A stretch of 64,000 nucleotides of DNA from Cercospora beticola (Eukaryota; Ascomycota; Dothideomycetes; Mycosphaerellales; Mycosphaerellaceae): assembly GCF_033473495.1 (NCBI RefSeq), contig NC_088944.1, forward strand, positions 310,001-374,000, in the 5' to 3' direction. The notes beneath the pieces are model-generated. The model was not told the DNA's origin and searched no databases. It worked only from the letters and a program-made list of their open reading frames with translations. This document shows positions 49,101-59,123 of this stretch, one piece after another. Both the position numbers and the translations under genes were made by a program. The first letter of the stretch is position 1. The number at the start of each line of letters is the position of its first letter.

Positions 49101-52100
49101 TTAACTACCTTTTAAGAGACTATATCTAATATTAAACGCTAAGAATAATATCGTAAAGAAGTAGATCGATAAGTAGCTAGAGAAAAGTAATATATAGAAG
49201 AGTAACTCTTCTACTACTTCTCTAGTTATTATCGTTAAGAAACCTAGAGATAGCCTACGAGTATATATCGACTACCGAGTATTAAACGTAATTATAGTAA
49301 AGTCTAGGTACTCTATTTCTCTAATATAGGATACCTTAAACCGAATTAGTAGAAAGAAGTAGTTTATAAAGCTTAACGTAATTATAGCTTTTAATCGTAT
49401 TCGTATTATATAGAGATACGAATAGAAAATAGTATTTACGACTCGTTACGGGTAGTTCGAGTACTTAGTAATACTCTTCGGCCTTTATAATATACTTAGG
49501 ATATTCTAGTCTTACGTAAACGACTCTATAAGAAAGTTCTTAGACGACTTTATTTTAGTATATATTAACGACTTACTTATCTTTAGTAATACGCTAGAGG
49601 AATATAAGCGATATATAGCTATAGTACTAGAAAAGATAGCTAAGATAGGTTTATAGCTTAATATTAATAAATATAAATTCTATATATAGAAAACTAAGTA
49701 TCTTAGGCTAATTATTAGTAAGAATAGTATTCGGATAGATTCTAAGAAAGTCCGGGCGATTTAAGAATAGTAGACTCCTTAGAAGCTAAACGATATACTT
49801 ATATTCCTTAGATTCGCTAGGTTTTACTAGCGCTTTATTAAGAACTTTAGCTATATTATATTACTAATAGTAGTACTAACTAAGACTAAGAACTCTCTAC
49901 TATAGGTATAGACTAACGAATATTAGCGAGCGTTTAATAGTTTAAAGAAAGCTTTTATAGAAGTACTAGTTCTAGCTATATTTAAGCTAGGACTAAAGAT
50001 AATACTAGAAACTAATATCTCGGACTTCGTTACTATAGTAGTCCTATTATAGAGAGGTTATAATAGTATCCTTAGACCTATCGCCTTTCTATCTAAAAAG
50101 ATAACGCCTATAGAATATAACTATAATATCTATAATAAGGAACTAATAGCTATTATAAAAGCCTTCGAGAAATAGAGACTAGAACTATCTACTATAGAGT
50201 ATATAGAAGAATTCGAGAACCTACTAGGTAATTAAAATAAGCTAATTCTAGTCCTTTCTAATTATAAGAATCTTAAGTACTTTATATTAACTAAGTAACT
50301 TAATCGTAGATAGGTACGCTAGGCCGAATTCCTCTCTAAGTTTAACTTTAAAATTACGTATCGTCTAGGTATCTAGAGTATAAAACTAGATAGTTTTATA
50401 CGACGTATATAAGATCTACCGATAGATAGCAATAACGAACGTATTAAGTATTAAGAACGTATCCTTCTACTATCCGATTGTTTTCTATATACTACTATAA
50501 GTATAATCGTAGAAGAAAATACTAATACTAATATAGAGAATAGAGGAGTTCTATTTAATCTATCTAACTATACTATAGATACTAATACTAAGCCTTAGAA
50601 CGAGAATAAGATCTCTCTAAATCTCGTAATCTAGTAGTTATATATATCTAACGAGGAAGTATAGAAGGTAGTTAAGTAGCTCGAAGCGAGTAAGCTCTAT
50701 CTAATACTAAGGAAGTATAAGATCTACTATATAAGTACTATAGATAGTTTAATCTATATATAAAATAGGTATAGCAAATAATATTTATATCTACTACTAA
50801 GCGATAAGCCTACGAATAAAGTTCGTACCTAGGTAATAGAAGTATATTATAATATACCTTCTATAGAGTATCTAGGTCGTACTAAAATACTAGATCTACT
50901 AGTACGATCGTATTACTAGCCTAGTATTTCGTAGTCTATATAATAATATATCTATAACTATAGAACGTACTAAAGAACTAAGCTATTATAAGATTAGTAC
51001 TTAGGCCTACTCCGACCTCTTCCGATCCTCTTTTAGCTATAAGATAATATAGCTATAGACTTCGTTATTAATCTACTAGTAAGCTATAGTAGCCTTAACT
51101 ATAACAAGTATAGAAATATCCTTATAGTAACTAATAGACTTAGAAAGAGGAAGTATCTAATAGAAGTAGACTCGATAACGGCAGAATACTATACTCTAGT
51201 TTTTATTAACCGAGTTTATAAGTACTATAGGCTACTACTACGTATTACTTCTAATAGAGAATTATAATAGGTATTAGCGTTCTAGAAGCGTTTATACTAG
51301 ATTTTAAAGATCGAATAAGTAATATCCTCTATATACTACTCCGAGATAAATAGATAAGCTAAGAATACTAATAAGGCTATAGAGTAATACCTATATACCT
51401 TTATTATATATACTTAAGATAACTAGGTTAATTAGCTAGTATTATATAAGTTCGCTCTAAATAATTATATATTAGAAAGTATAGGCATCTCGGCGTTCTT
51501 TATAGAAACTATATATAATCTATATACTAAATTCGATATAATACTACTACTATTACTACTTCTACGATAGTAGTAGCTCGACGCCTAGAAGGCTACCGAA
51601 TTTATAGAACGTATATAGTAGATATAATTATAGCTCTATAAGAATATAGTACTAGTCTAAGCGACTTAAGCTAACTATACTAACTACTACTAGGATCTAG
51701 TACTATAGTACTAAGTCGGCGATATAGTATATATTAGTACTAAGAACTAGAAGACTACTCGGCTAGCGAAGAAACTCGATAATAAGTAGATAGGCTCTTA
51801 TCTAGTATCTACTATACTCGAGAGCGCTTATCGACTCGAACTACTACTAATAATAGAGATCGCTAATACTTTCTATATATTATTATTAAAAGTAGTAGCT
51901 AACGACCTATTACTAGAATAGAACTCTCTACTACTACTACTTATAGAGGTATAGAGAGAAGATAGAGTTACTAATAAGAAATACGTCGTCGAGAAGATTA
52001 TAGATTCTAAATAGTATATACTATAGAGATATACTTCTAGAGGAGGTAAGAAACAAAAGCTTTAGTATAAGATTAAGTAGTAAGAGTATAGAAACGATAC

Positions 52101-52739
52101 GATATAGAAGCTAGCCGAAGAAGTTGTAGAGTACGCTACTACCTCTATTATAGATTTCTACTATAACTACTCTATAAAGTCTAAACCTAATATTATAATT
52201 ACTTCTAATAGCTAGATTATAAACGAGTTTACTTACTATATAGTATATACTAGAGGGCAACTATAGCTCTAAGCTTCGAGAACCTTATCGTCTAATATAT
52301 CTATTTAGTAGTAGCTATACGTTAGTATTAGGCCTTTAGAAGTATTATTTTAAAATATATTAGTATTAAGCTTATTAGATAGAAGTATTACTTAGAGGTC
52401 TTACTTTAAGAAAGGTAACTTTAGTAAAATAATTAGTAGTAATAAGCGATAGAGCGATAGTAGTTAAGACTCTATAACTATATCTACTCGATAGTAGCTA
52501 GTATAGGATATTAGTAACGAGTCTATAGCTCTACTAGTAAACGAGGCTATAACTATATACTTAAGTAATACTTATTATATATCGCCGTAGTACTCTAATA
52601 AAGACTCTAACGATAGTAGTATAGAGCTTAATAGATAGATAGATATAGAATTAGGTCTAGAAAACGACGTAGTATTTATAAATATAATACGTATTATAAG
52701 GTATTATAATAGAACGTAACCTTTTAAGAGAGAAAGTAG

Positions 52740-52903
52740 TATTATAAGTAGAGACTAGATTTACTTAAATTACGTAATCGTAATAGGCCGTCCTATCTTA
52801 GCGCTAGCGTCCGGCCTATATAGATACCTCGTTTCTAGGACTTTTTTCTAGACTTATATATAAACTTCCGAATATATAAAGTTACTCCGAACGACTCGTT
52901 ATA
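52740..52903 (+). repeat. 3' LTR of Gypsy-3
   Basis: 164 bp; followed by the target duplication AGAAC and then resumed Alpha sequence. Confidence 0.9.
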
Positions 52904-53808
52904 AGAACTTAGTAATATATATACTTAAAGTTAACTCTTTAGAAAATAAGATAGGAATAAAATAAAATAAATAGTACTTTAGTAAAGAGACTATATCTAG
53001 TACTCTCTAAGAAGAACTTAGAATAATAGTTTAGAAAGATAGCTATATTCCTTAAGAGAAAAGACCTATACTTAACTATTAAGACCTTAATATCTACTCT
53101 AATAACTAATAAAGCAAACTATAAAGTAATCTACTAGATTTAGCTTTATATTAGTAAAGAGAATAAAGAGATAGTATTAGAGAAAGAGATAGCAAAAGCT
53201 ATCTAGTAAGAGCTAAAGAAGAAGTATAAGGATAATAAAGTATTAGAAAAGAAACTAGTATAGTAGTACTTTACTTTTTAAATAATAAGTTTATAGAGTA
53301 TATTATAAGTATAGTCTAGCTTACTATTACTTAGAAAGAAAATAAGGAAGGCCTAGCTAGTAATAGTAGAAGTAGTTAAACCTAAGAATAGAATCTAAGT
53401 TCTACTTAGTAGCCTATCTAAATTTTAGTTATCTATTAGAGATACTATAGATATCTAACTATACTTATTATCTAATAATATCCTTTCTATTCTAGAAAAG
53501 AAAGAAGTAGAGATACTTAAGTAACTTAAACTAGAAGAAGAATTAGAGTATTTAGCTTATACTATAAGAGCTATATAGAGATAATAATAAAAGAAAAAGA
53601 AGATAGATAACTTAGAGTTATTTAAAGCTAGGTAGTATACTCTATATTAAGGAAAGAGATACTTACTATTAAGCTATTAGTATTTAGAACTTATAAGAAG
53701 TATAGTCTTAGCTTTTAGAAATATAAGTAAAGTAAGAGCTTTTACTATAATAGAGAATAAGACTAAGAAAAGGTAACTAGCTATTAAGAGATAGGCTATT
53801 AGAGAGAG

Positions 53809-54024
53809 TATTATAATTTAAGATTCTATAGATACTATATCTCTCTATCTAATAGTTAGGCTTTAAATAAGTAGTATTTTAGGCTTTAGAAATTCTTAGT
53901 AGAAAGTATTTCTTTATAGGCTTATAGTAGATAGAAACCTAAGCCTTTCTAACTACTTATTCCGAAAGGTTTTACTTTGCTTTATTCTACTATATCTAGA
54001 TAGGTTAGACTTCTAAATTTAACA
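53809..54024 (+). repeat. 3' LTR of Alpha copy 3, with its CA end preserved
   Basis: 216 bp. It ends TTTAACA (CA at 54023-54024), whereas the other Alpha LTRs end TA at this place. This is direct evidence that the original terminus was CA. Confidence 0.88.
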
Positions 54025-54735
54025 ATAATAAGTATAAGTAACCTCTCTAGCTTTATTTAATACTTTATAAACCTATATATTACTAGGCCTAGTATACTAG
54101 TAGTATAGTATTATAGCTATAATACTCTTAGAAGTCTCTATAATACGCCGAGCTACGTTAAACTTATATAGATTATTACTAGCTACTCTCTTCTTTATTT
54201 TATTCTTACTATTATACTCGTTAAGCTATTACTACTACTTACTAGTATTATAAAACTAAAAGTCGTAAATATTCGTAGTAGTAGAGTAGAGGAGGATTTA
54301 TAGATTAACTAGAGGTATAGAAAGTAGTAGAGGAGGTCTATTATAGTTAGTAAAGCCTTAGAAAGTACTTAAAAATATACGATTTTATATACTTAGAAGT
54401 AGTACTATTAAAGCTATTAGTACTATCGCTATCCTTATTATTCGTCTAATTACTATTCTATAGCTATATATTATTAAGGAGTACGCTAGATATAGTAGTA
54501 AGTATACTAATAAAGTATTAGTAAAGCTAGTAATAATTATAAATAAGTAAAATAAACTCTATATACGAAACTATAGTACTACTACTATCGCCGTCGGTAG
54601 CTATAGTATAGAAGTAATCGTATACGTATCGTAGAAACGATTATAGGCAGTAGTAGTAGCGCTAATATAGATTAGTAATACTATTATTAAGAGCGTATAA
54701 TAGCGAGTTACCTAATACTATAGCGATTATCGTCG
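54025..54735. repeat. RIP-mutated sequence at the right end of the block, origin unidentified
   Basis: About 700 bp of CA/TG-depleted sequence with no recognised element; normal composition resumes at about 54738. Confidence 0.7.
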
Positions 54736-55125
54736 TTATCATAGTAGTGGAGGTAGAAGTGCGACAATAGTAATTGAATAAACTGAGAATCAAGCGAAAG
54801 TGACGTAGTGGCGAGGTGGCCGATATGGGCCTCCTTATCACCGCGGCTTGGCGCCACGAAAGCGTTCCCCGCCGTGCTGCACCAGCAACACCGTTTGTTT
54901 GTACTCATTCATGTACGCAGACTACCAACATCCACGCCGCCGCAGCTTGGCCACCGGCAACGAGCTGATGAAGCAGAACCAACTCCCGAGCAGCCTCCGC
55001 TTTAATGCAATGATAGATCTGTCGATCTGCAGGGTATTCTCGAGACGTGCCCAAACCTCTTCATCCTCGGATTCGCTAAATCTATCATACTCATTTCCGA
55101 CACTCACGAGCAACCCCACGAAGGT

Positions 55126-55430
55126 GAGCGCTCAGGATGCCACGAAGTCTACGGATGGGGCCGACACGCCGATGAATACGAGCGCCTTCGACAAAGGGCA
55201 AGAGCAAGGCCGCTGCCCGGAATGAGGACATGGATGAGGACGACTCGGAGAATAGCGAGGAAGAGCGCAAGGGCGAGTCAGACTGTCGATGAGGACAACA
55301 TGGAGGAGATTGACCAGGACATCGACTACGCAGAGACAGCCAAGGACCTGCAGGACATGGATGAGAAGGCCAGCTCGAGGTTCGGAAAGCATTTGGAGCA
55401 GCTGAGCGCGACTGCGGATTCCACCAGCAC
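55126..55430 (+). pseudogene. Relic of an acidic (Asp/Glu-rich) protein with two frame changes
   Basis: Three consecutive stretches read as one kind of protein but in three frames. They are a Thr/Asp/Ala segment ending TPMNTSAFDKG, then AAARNEDMDEDDSENSEEER, then VDEDNMEEIDQDIDYAETAK followed by DLQDMDEKASS. The acidic composition is continuous across the changes, and no GT...AG pair of intron size separates them, so frameshifting is more likely than splicing. Such acidic tracts are common in nuclear chaperone-like and chromatin proteins, but the family cannot be named. It lies about 400 bp outside the RIP block. Confidence 0.45.
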
Positions 55431-56641
55431 CGGCCGAGGGCGACCGACTCGCCATCTCACATTTGGCTTCCTTCGTCGCCGCGTGCCGTGCTTCCACAAC
55501 CGCTGTCACCACCACTACATTGCACCCCGCAATAGGAGCAGCTTTGGTCGCGCCACTGCCGGTCACTCGGCTGGTTGTCAGTGTGTCTCAATCGACGAAC
55601 GAGCAAAGAGACAGAACTCGTCGATGAAGGAGAGACTCGGGAGATTTGGTCGGAACAGGCAGACAATACGGTCATTTTGCGCGAAGACAATATTCCCTCA
55701 CCCAGTGTATGCAACAGAAAGGTGCGGCAGATAAGAAGGAGAACCACCAAAGAGAATGGATACAATCCGTTGCGAAGAGAAGCCTGCGGTGAAAATTTGG
55801 CCCATTACAGTTGGTCAAAACAGAACATCAATGAGGATACAGTATCGTTGTGCACGATGACTTGGCGCAACGGTCACTGCGGTTCGGCGATGTTTACTGC
55901 AGGAGGTCCAACGCGGAAGGTCGCGCAGAGTTGGTCTTCACTTCGTGTTGGCGTTCGCGTCGCATGTAGTAGACCAATCGCGCCCCGGAGCTCGAGGAGA
56001 AAAGGAAGCAGATTTGTAGCCTCTTTACAGGCACCGAAGAGCTCAGGCGCGTCTCACGCGGGCGGCAGAGGAGACGAATCGACCGGCCCACCCAACACGG
56101 ACGAGGATGCCCCTTCAAAAGTTCGCGATGGGCGATGTATTCACTCTGCTTGCTCGACGGCGTGTGGCGGACGCGCCGAGAAACTCCTTTGGTGCAACAC
56201 GACGCGCTTTGCCAACACTGCCTTATTTCGGCCACGACCACCACAAGACTGCTTGCCCACCCACCAAACAACATTCAACCGCTGTGCGCCATATCACGAA
56301 CCGCTGTCGCCACCAACATGTTGTTCTTTACAGCACGCATCACCCTCAGCTCGACCACCCACGACCGTCGCTCTGTCGATTTTGCTTGCGATAAGCCCTG
56401 CGCAGTCGGTCGAGCACACCCGATCCGCTCTCAGAACGCTTTGTTCGACTGTGCTGTTGCCTCCCGCCAGCACGCTATGATTCGCATCTCCATGTAGCGC
56501 GACTCAAGTTTGAGCACTCTCGTCGCTTCTCCGATCTGGCGATGTAATCAAGTTTGGCGACTTTGTGTCTCCGGGTGAAGGTACACCAACCGACCTGGGA
56601 TATCTGTCTCTTCACGCCTCTGCGATTGCTGATATACATTA
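55431..56641. other. No convincing gene
   Basis: A 301-codon plus-strand frame (55575-56480) and several others are Arg/Ser/Thr-rich without any motif and overlap each other; they are treated as chance frames. Confidence 0.35.
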
Positions 56642-56998
56642 GTGACACGCGATGGCGAATCCATCCTCTTCCGCATCCTCCCTGAGGGTAGTCCCCTTCC
56701 AACCGCTTCTCGCGCCGCCAGTGCCGTCAAATCGCCGGAAACTTCGCCAGAACAACGCAAGATGGGCACACAGAGCCAACCAGTTGACATGAAAGGAACC
56801 ACAATATCGTACGAGAAGTTCGCAAATCTGCTGGACTGGAAGGATCATGTCTTCAAAGACCAGTTTGGCTCAGCCAACCTTGACCCTATTTCGATGAGAA
56901 GACACAAGCGCAAGGCGGCTGAGGTTTTCGACACCGAAGATGAGGACGAACAGCGTGAGAAGCCAGACGCGTCACCGGCTCCAAGTATGCCATCGTAA
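56642..56998 (+). CDS. Small hypothetical protein with a basic/acidic C-terminus
   Basis: The frame runs to a TAA at 56998. Its first in-frame ATG is at about 56762 (MGTQSQPVDMKGTT), giving 78 aa; the frame is open upstream to 56642 without an ATG. An ATG in another frame at 56652 (MANPSSSASS) could be the true start of a protein that has shifted frame or is spliced. The C-terminal half contains a compact segment (ISYEKFANLLDWKDHVFKDQ), a basic motif (RRHKRKAAEV, possible nuclear signal) and an acidic patch (DTEDEDEQRE). This resembles a nuclear protein, but no family is recognised. Confidence 0.45.
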   Translation: MTRDGESILFRILPEGSPLPTASRAASAVKSPETSPEQRKMGTQSQPVDMKGTTISYEKFANLLDWKDHVFKDQFGSANLDPISMRRHKRKAAEVFDTEDEDEQREKPDASPAPSMPS

Positions 56999-57800
56999 AG
57001 TGGTTGGAAGAACTACGCTACCGAATACATAGTCGGCGTCCGTGTCGATGGCACTATTTCCTTGCTTAGAGCATCTCAACTCAGCACTCTTCATCGAAGC
57101 AGGTTTGTTCCGCGCCAGAACGGTCCAAAATATCGCACGAGCTTGTTGCGAGGGCACGGATGAATAGCTGCAGGTGCCTGATCACAGTCTTCTTGCGGAA
57201 ACGGAAAGAATTGGCGGGTCGCTGGGCTTCGCCTTAACGAGGGACATTGCACTGCTGCACAGGAGGTTGACTAGCACAGCATTGCACAATTGACAGTGCC
57301 GAACCACGAAAACATGCCCTTTCTAGACCCGTACTTCTTCACCAATACAATACCACAATTCCAGAGATTGCGAGAAGCGACTCACGGAGCCTTTGCATTC
57401 CCTCCACCGATTCTCCATCTCTTCCACCCTTGTCACGCACTACTACGCTACCGGTGCACTGCAGAGAGAGGTTGTTGGCCGCCCTCGCTCACAGGCAGCC
57501 CGATGTGGTGTGCTGGCCTGCGTAAAAGTGTTCGATGGTCTCACCACACTCGTTTAGGAATCGTATCCTATGTCTCTTTCGATTCGACATATAATGTGCC
57601 ATATCTCGCCTGCCGCTGCAAGCAATGCACAATTGCGGCCAGACTACATGTGCTTCATCCTCCTCGATCAGTCAGTCCTCAGTAAGAAACATCGTTGATC
57701 GCATGCTCTAACATAAGCTCTGATCAAGACACGCCATCCTCGCACACTAAGCAATAAATAGATTGATGATTCCTAGAAGAATGAAGCTGGCCAATGTCAC
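56999..57800. other. No convincing gene
   Basis: A single plus-strand frame of 131 codons (57290-57685) without motifs; otherwise nothing. Confidence 0.4.
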
Positions 57801-57827
57801 TTTTCCGACCTTCTCGCACTTGCGGAG

Positions 57828-58355
57828 TTGTTGGCGCGATCTTTCAAGAAGCGACCTGTTAACAGCGCAGCATATCTCCTTCAAACACATTACCTAGCCA
57901 CGAAAACGCGACAAACTCTAAGCGACGCATATGGATTTGAGAAGAAGGCAGCAGAGTGCTGTCTTCGGCTGCTCTTCAGCAGGCCATCGACCGACGGGCT
58001 GGACATTCGACGCCTTCATCTATCAGAAGTTCAAGTCTGCTAAAGAGTGTGCTCGGAGGCTATGTCATGAGGCACACAGCATGGCCCACTTGGCTCTTCG
58101 GATACTCGATCGTCCACCACCGGTAGACGTAGTTTCGTCATAGGAGAAAGTTGCTGAATGCCGAGAGGGCATCGAAAAGAAAGCCAAAAAGCGCATGGCG
58201 GCGGCCGACCGACATATCGCTTCGCTAAGAGTTCGCATCGCCGTGACCGAGCAGGAGATATCCAGGGCACAAGAGCGAGAAGCAACGAGTATGAACTGCG
58301 TACGTATGAGTATCAGTGGAAACGGCAGAAGCTGGATTGTGCGTTCGATAATTAA
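57828..58355 (+). pseudogene. Coiled-coil protein relic with two frameshifts and a TAG stop
   Basis: The first frame reads ARSFKKRPVNSAAYLLQTHY and TLSDAYGFEKKAAECC (to about 57965). A second frame then continues with DAFIYQKFKSAKECARRLCH and MAHLALRIL up to a TAG at 58141-58143. The same frame goes on after the stop with EKVAECREGIEKKAKKRMAA and IAVTEQEISRAQEREA, a heptad-like Lys/Glu-rich coiled coil. A third frame supplies a natural-looking end (NEYELRTYEYQWKRQKLD...) closing at 58355. The TAG can be explained by CAG to TAG, i.e. CpA to TpA. Together this is one former helical protein, now non-functional; the family is not recognised. Confidence 0.55.
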
Positions 58356-59123
58356 AAGGGAGTTCTGGGAAGCAGTATCTTGTAGGCATTCCCTTGAGTG
58401 GGTGGGCCGACAGGGGCACGACCAAGCAAACAAGTTGATTCTCCCGTATTGTTCTCTGGCAGAACATTCCTTAACCCCAAGCTGTAGCGCAGCACGACTT
58501 TTTCCATGCACAGCAAGAAAGAAGCACAGGAAACAGATTCGCAAGCAGACCTTGCCTCTCGTCCAAGCACCTTAGTAACGTTCCTCCCTTGTCCTGAATG
58601 AGCCCTCTGGAACCAGAAAGAAACGCATCCTTGCTGCCTGGAAATCAAAACACTGCTCTTTCCGGTTCATTATGCCATGAGAAACAAGTCGACAGTAACA
58701 CGAACCTGAATAGATGTCGTGCAGCTGCTCCACAAGCATCTGGTGGGCTTATCATGCTGCTTACAATATTACACATATTTCAAGAACGTCGTTGTGCTCT
58801 GAATGATCTCGGGGTACGCAAGGCAATTTGAGTCACAGGATCCCTTTGCTTTCTCGCTTGCGCTTACGGACACATCGTATAAACTTTGGACACCATGGAT
58901 GAGTATTATTCAATCCTTCCTCCCATCGTCCCTTCATCTCGCGAACATGCCCTGCACGGCATCTAGCCGCTCGTCTTCGTTGCGCTTCTTCGCCCCGCAA
59001 GCTTTAGGTATACTTTTTTCCCAACAAATCTGCGCTCGTGCCTCTCTTTGAAACTCGCTCCTTTTCGCTGGGGAGGTTGGAACTTCACTTCTGCGAGCTC
59101 GGCCAATATTTCCTTCAAATGTT
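58356..59123. other. No convincing gene
   Basis: Short frames on both strands. Minus-strand sequence at 58934-59150 may be the decayed continuation of the kinesin relic, but I could not align it. Confidence 0.35.

Larger units (their letters stand above)
38735..52903 (+). mobile_element. Gypsy-3: Ty3/gypsy element inserted in Alpha copy 3 and itself split by Gypsy-2
   Basis: LTRs of exactly 164 bp (38735-38898 and 52740-52903) start TATTATAAG and end CTCGTTATA. AGAAC is duplicated on both sides (38730-38734 and 52904-52908). Without Gypsy-2 and its duplication the element is about 7.19 kb. A purine tract (AAGAGAGAAAGTAG) precedes the right LTR. The reverse transcriptase core is at 49561-49572, reading Y-I-N-D. 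The first Asp of the usual YIDD is Asn because ATTGAC has become ATTAAC, a TG-to-TA change. Gag-like sequence lies around 46.2-48.1 kb. All frames are destroyed by stops. Confidence 0.88.
38518..54024 (+). mobile_element. Alpha copy 3, split by Gypsy-3 (38518-38734 plus 52904-54024)
   Basis: The left piece matches copy 2 at about 30985-31200. The right piece continues from the same point (AGAACTTAGTAATATATATAC, as at 31195) and runs to the right LTR at 53809-54024. Between them sits Gypsy-3 with a 5 bp duplication of AGAAC. The LTR is preceded by a purine tract (ATTAGAGAGAG, about 53797-53808), giving plus orientation. The 5' part of this copy is missing; Gypsy-1 takes its place. Confidence 0.85.
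23488..54735. repeat. 31 kb RIP-saturated AT-rich block of nested retrotransposons
   Basis: From just after the TG at 23486 to the first regular CA/TG near 54738, CA and TG dinucleotides are almost absent on both strands, while CG, CC, CT and GC remain. This is what CpA-to-TpA mutation of duplicated DNA (RIP, known from Neurospora and other Pezizomycotina) leaves when it runs near completion. The change turns CAA, CAG and TGG codons into stops, which explains why no reading frame of 60 codons crosses the block. Flanking sequence is of normal composition and the switch occurs within tens of bases. Repeat units inside can still be aligned by eye and are listed separately. Confidence 0.97.

Noticed and set aside
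23488..54735. Possibility that the AT-rich block is mitochondrial DNA, a plasmid or ordinary AT-rich intergenic DNA
   Set aside because: Specific loss of CA/TG with CG retained, plus nested LTR elements with target duplications, is explained by RIP and not by general AT bias.
23488..54735. CRISPR-like or tandem satellite array, suggested by many similar short AT-rich motifs
   Set aside because: The repeats are long dispersed LTR copies, not regularly spaced short repeats; the local similarity comes from the reduced dinucleotide vocabulary.
55575..56480. 301-codon plus-strand frame
   Set aside because: Arg/Ser/Thr-rich throughout, no domain, overlaps equally plausible frames; likely chance in GC-richer DNA.
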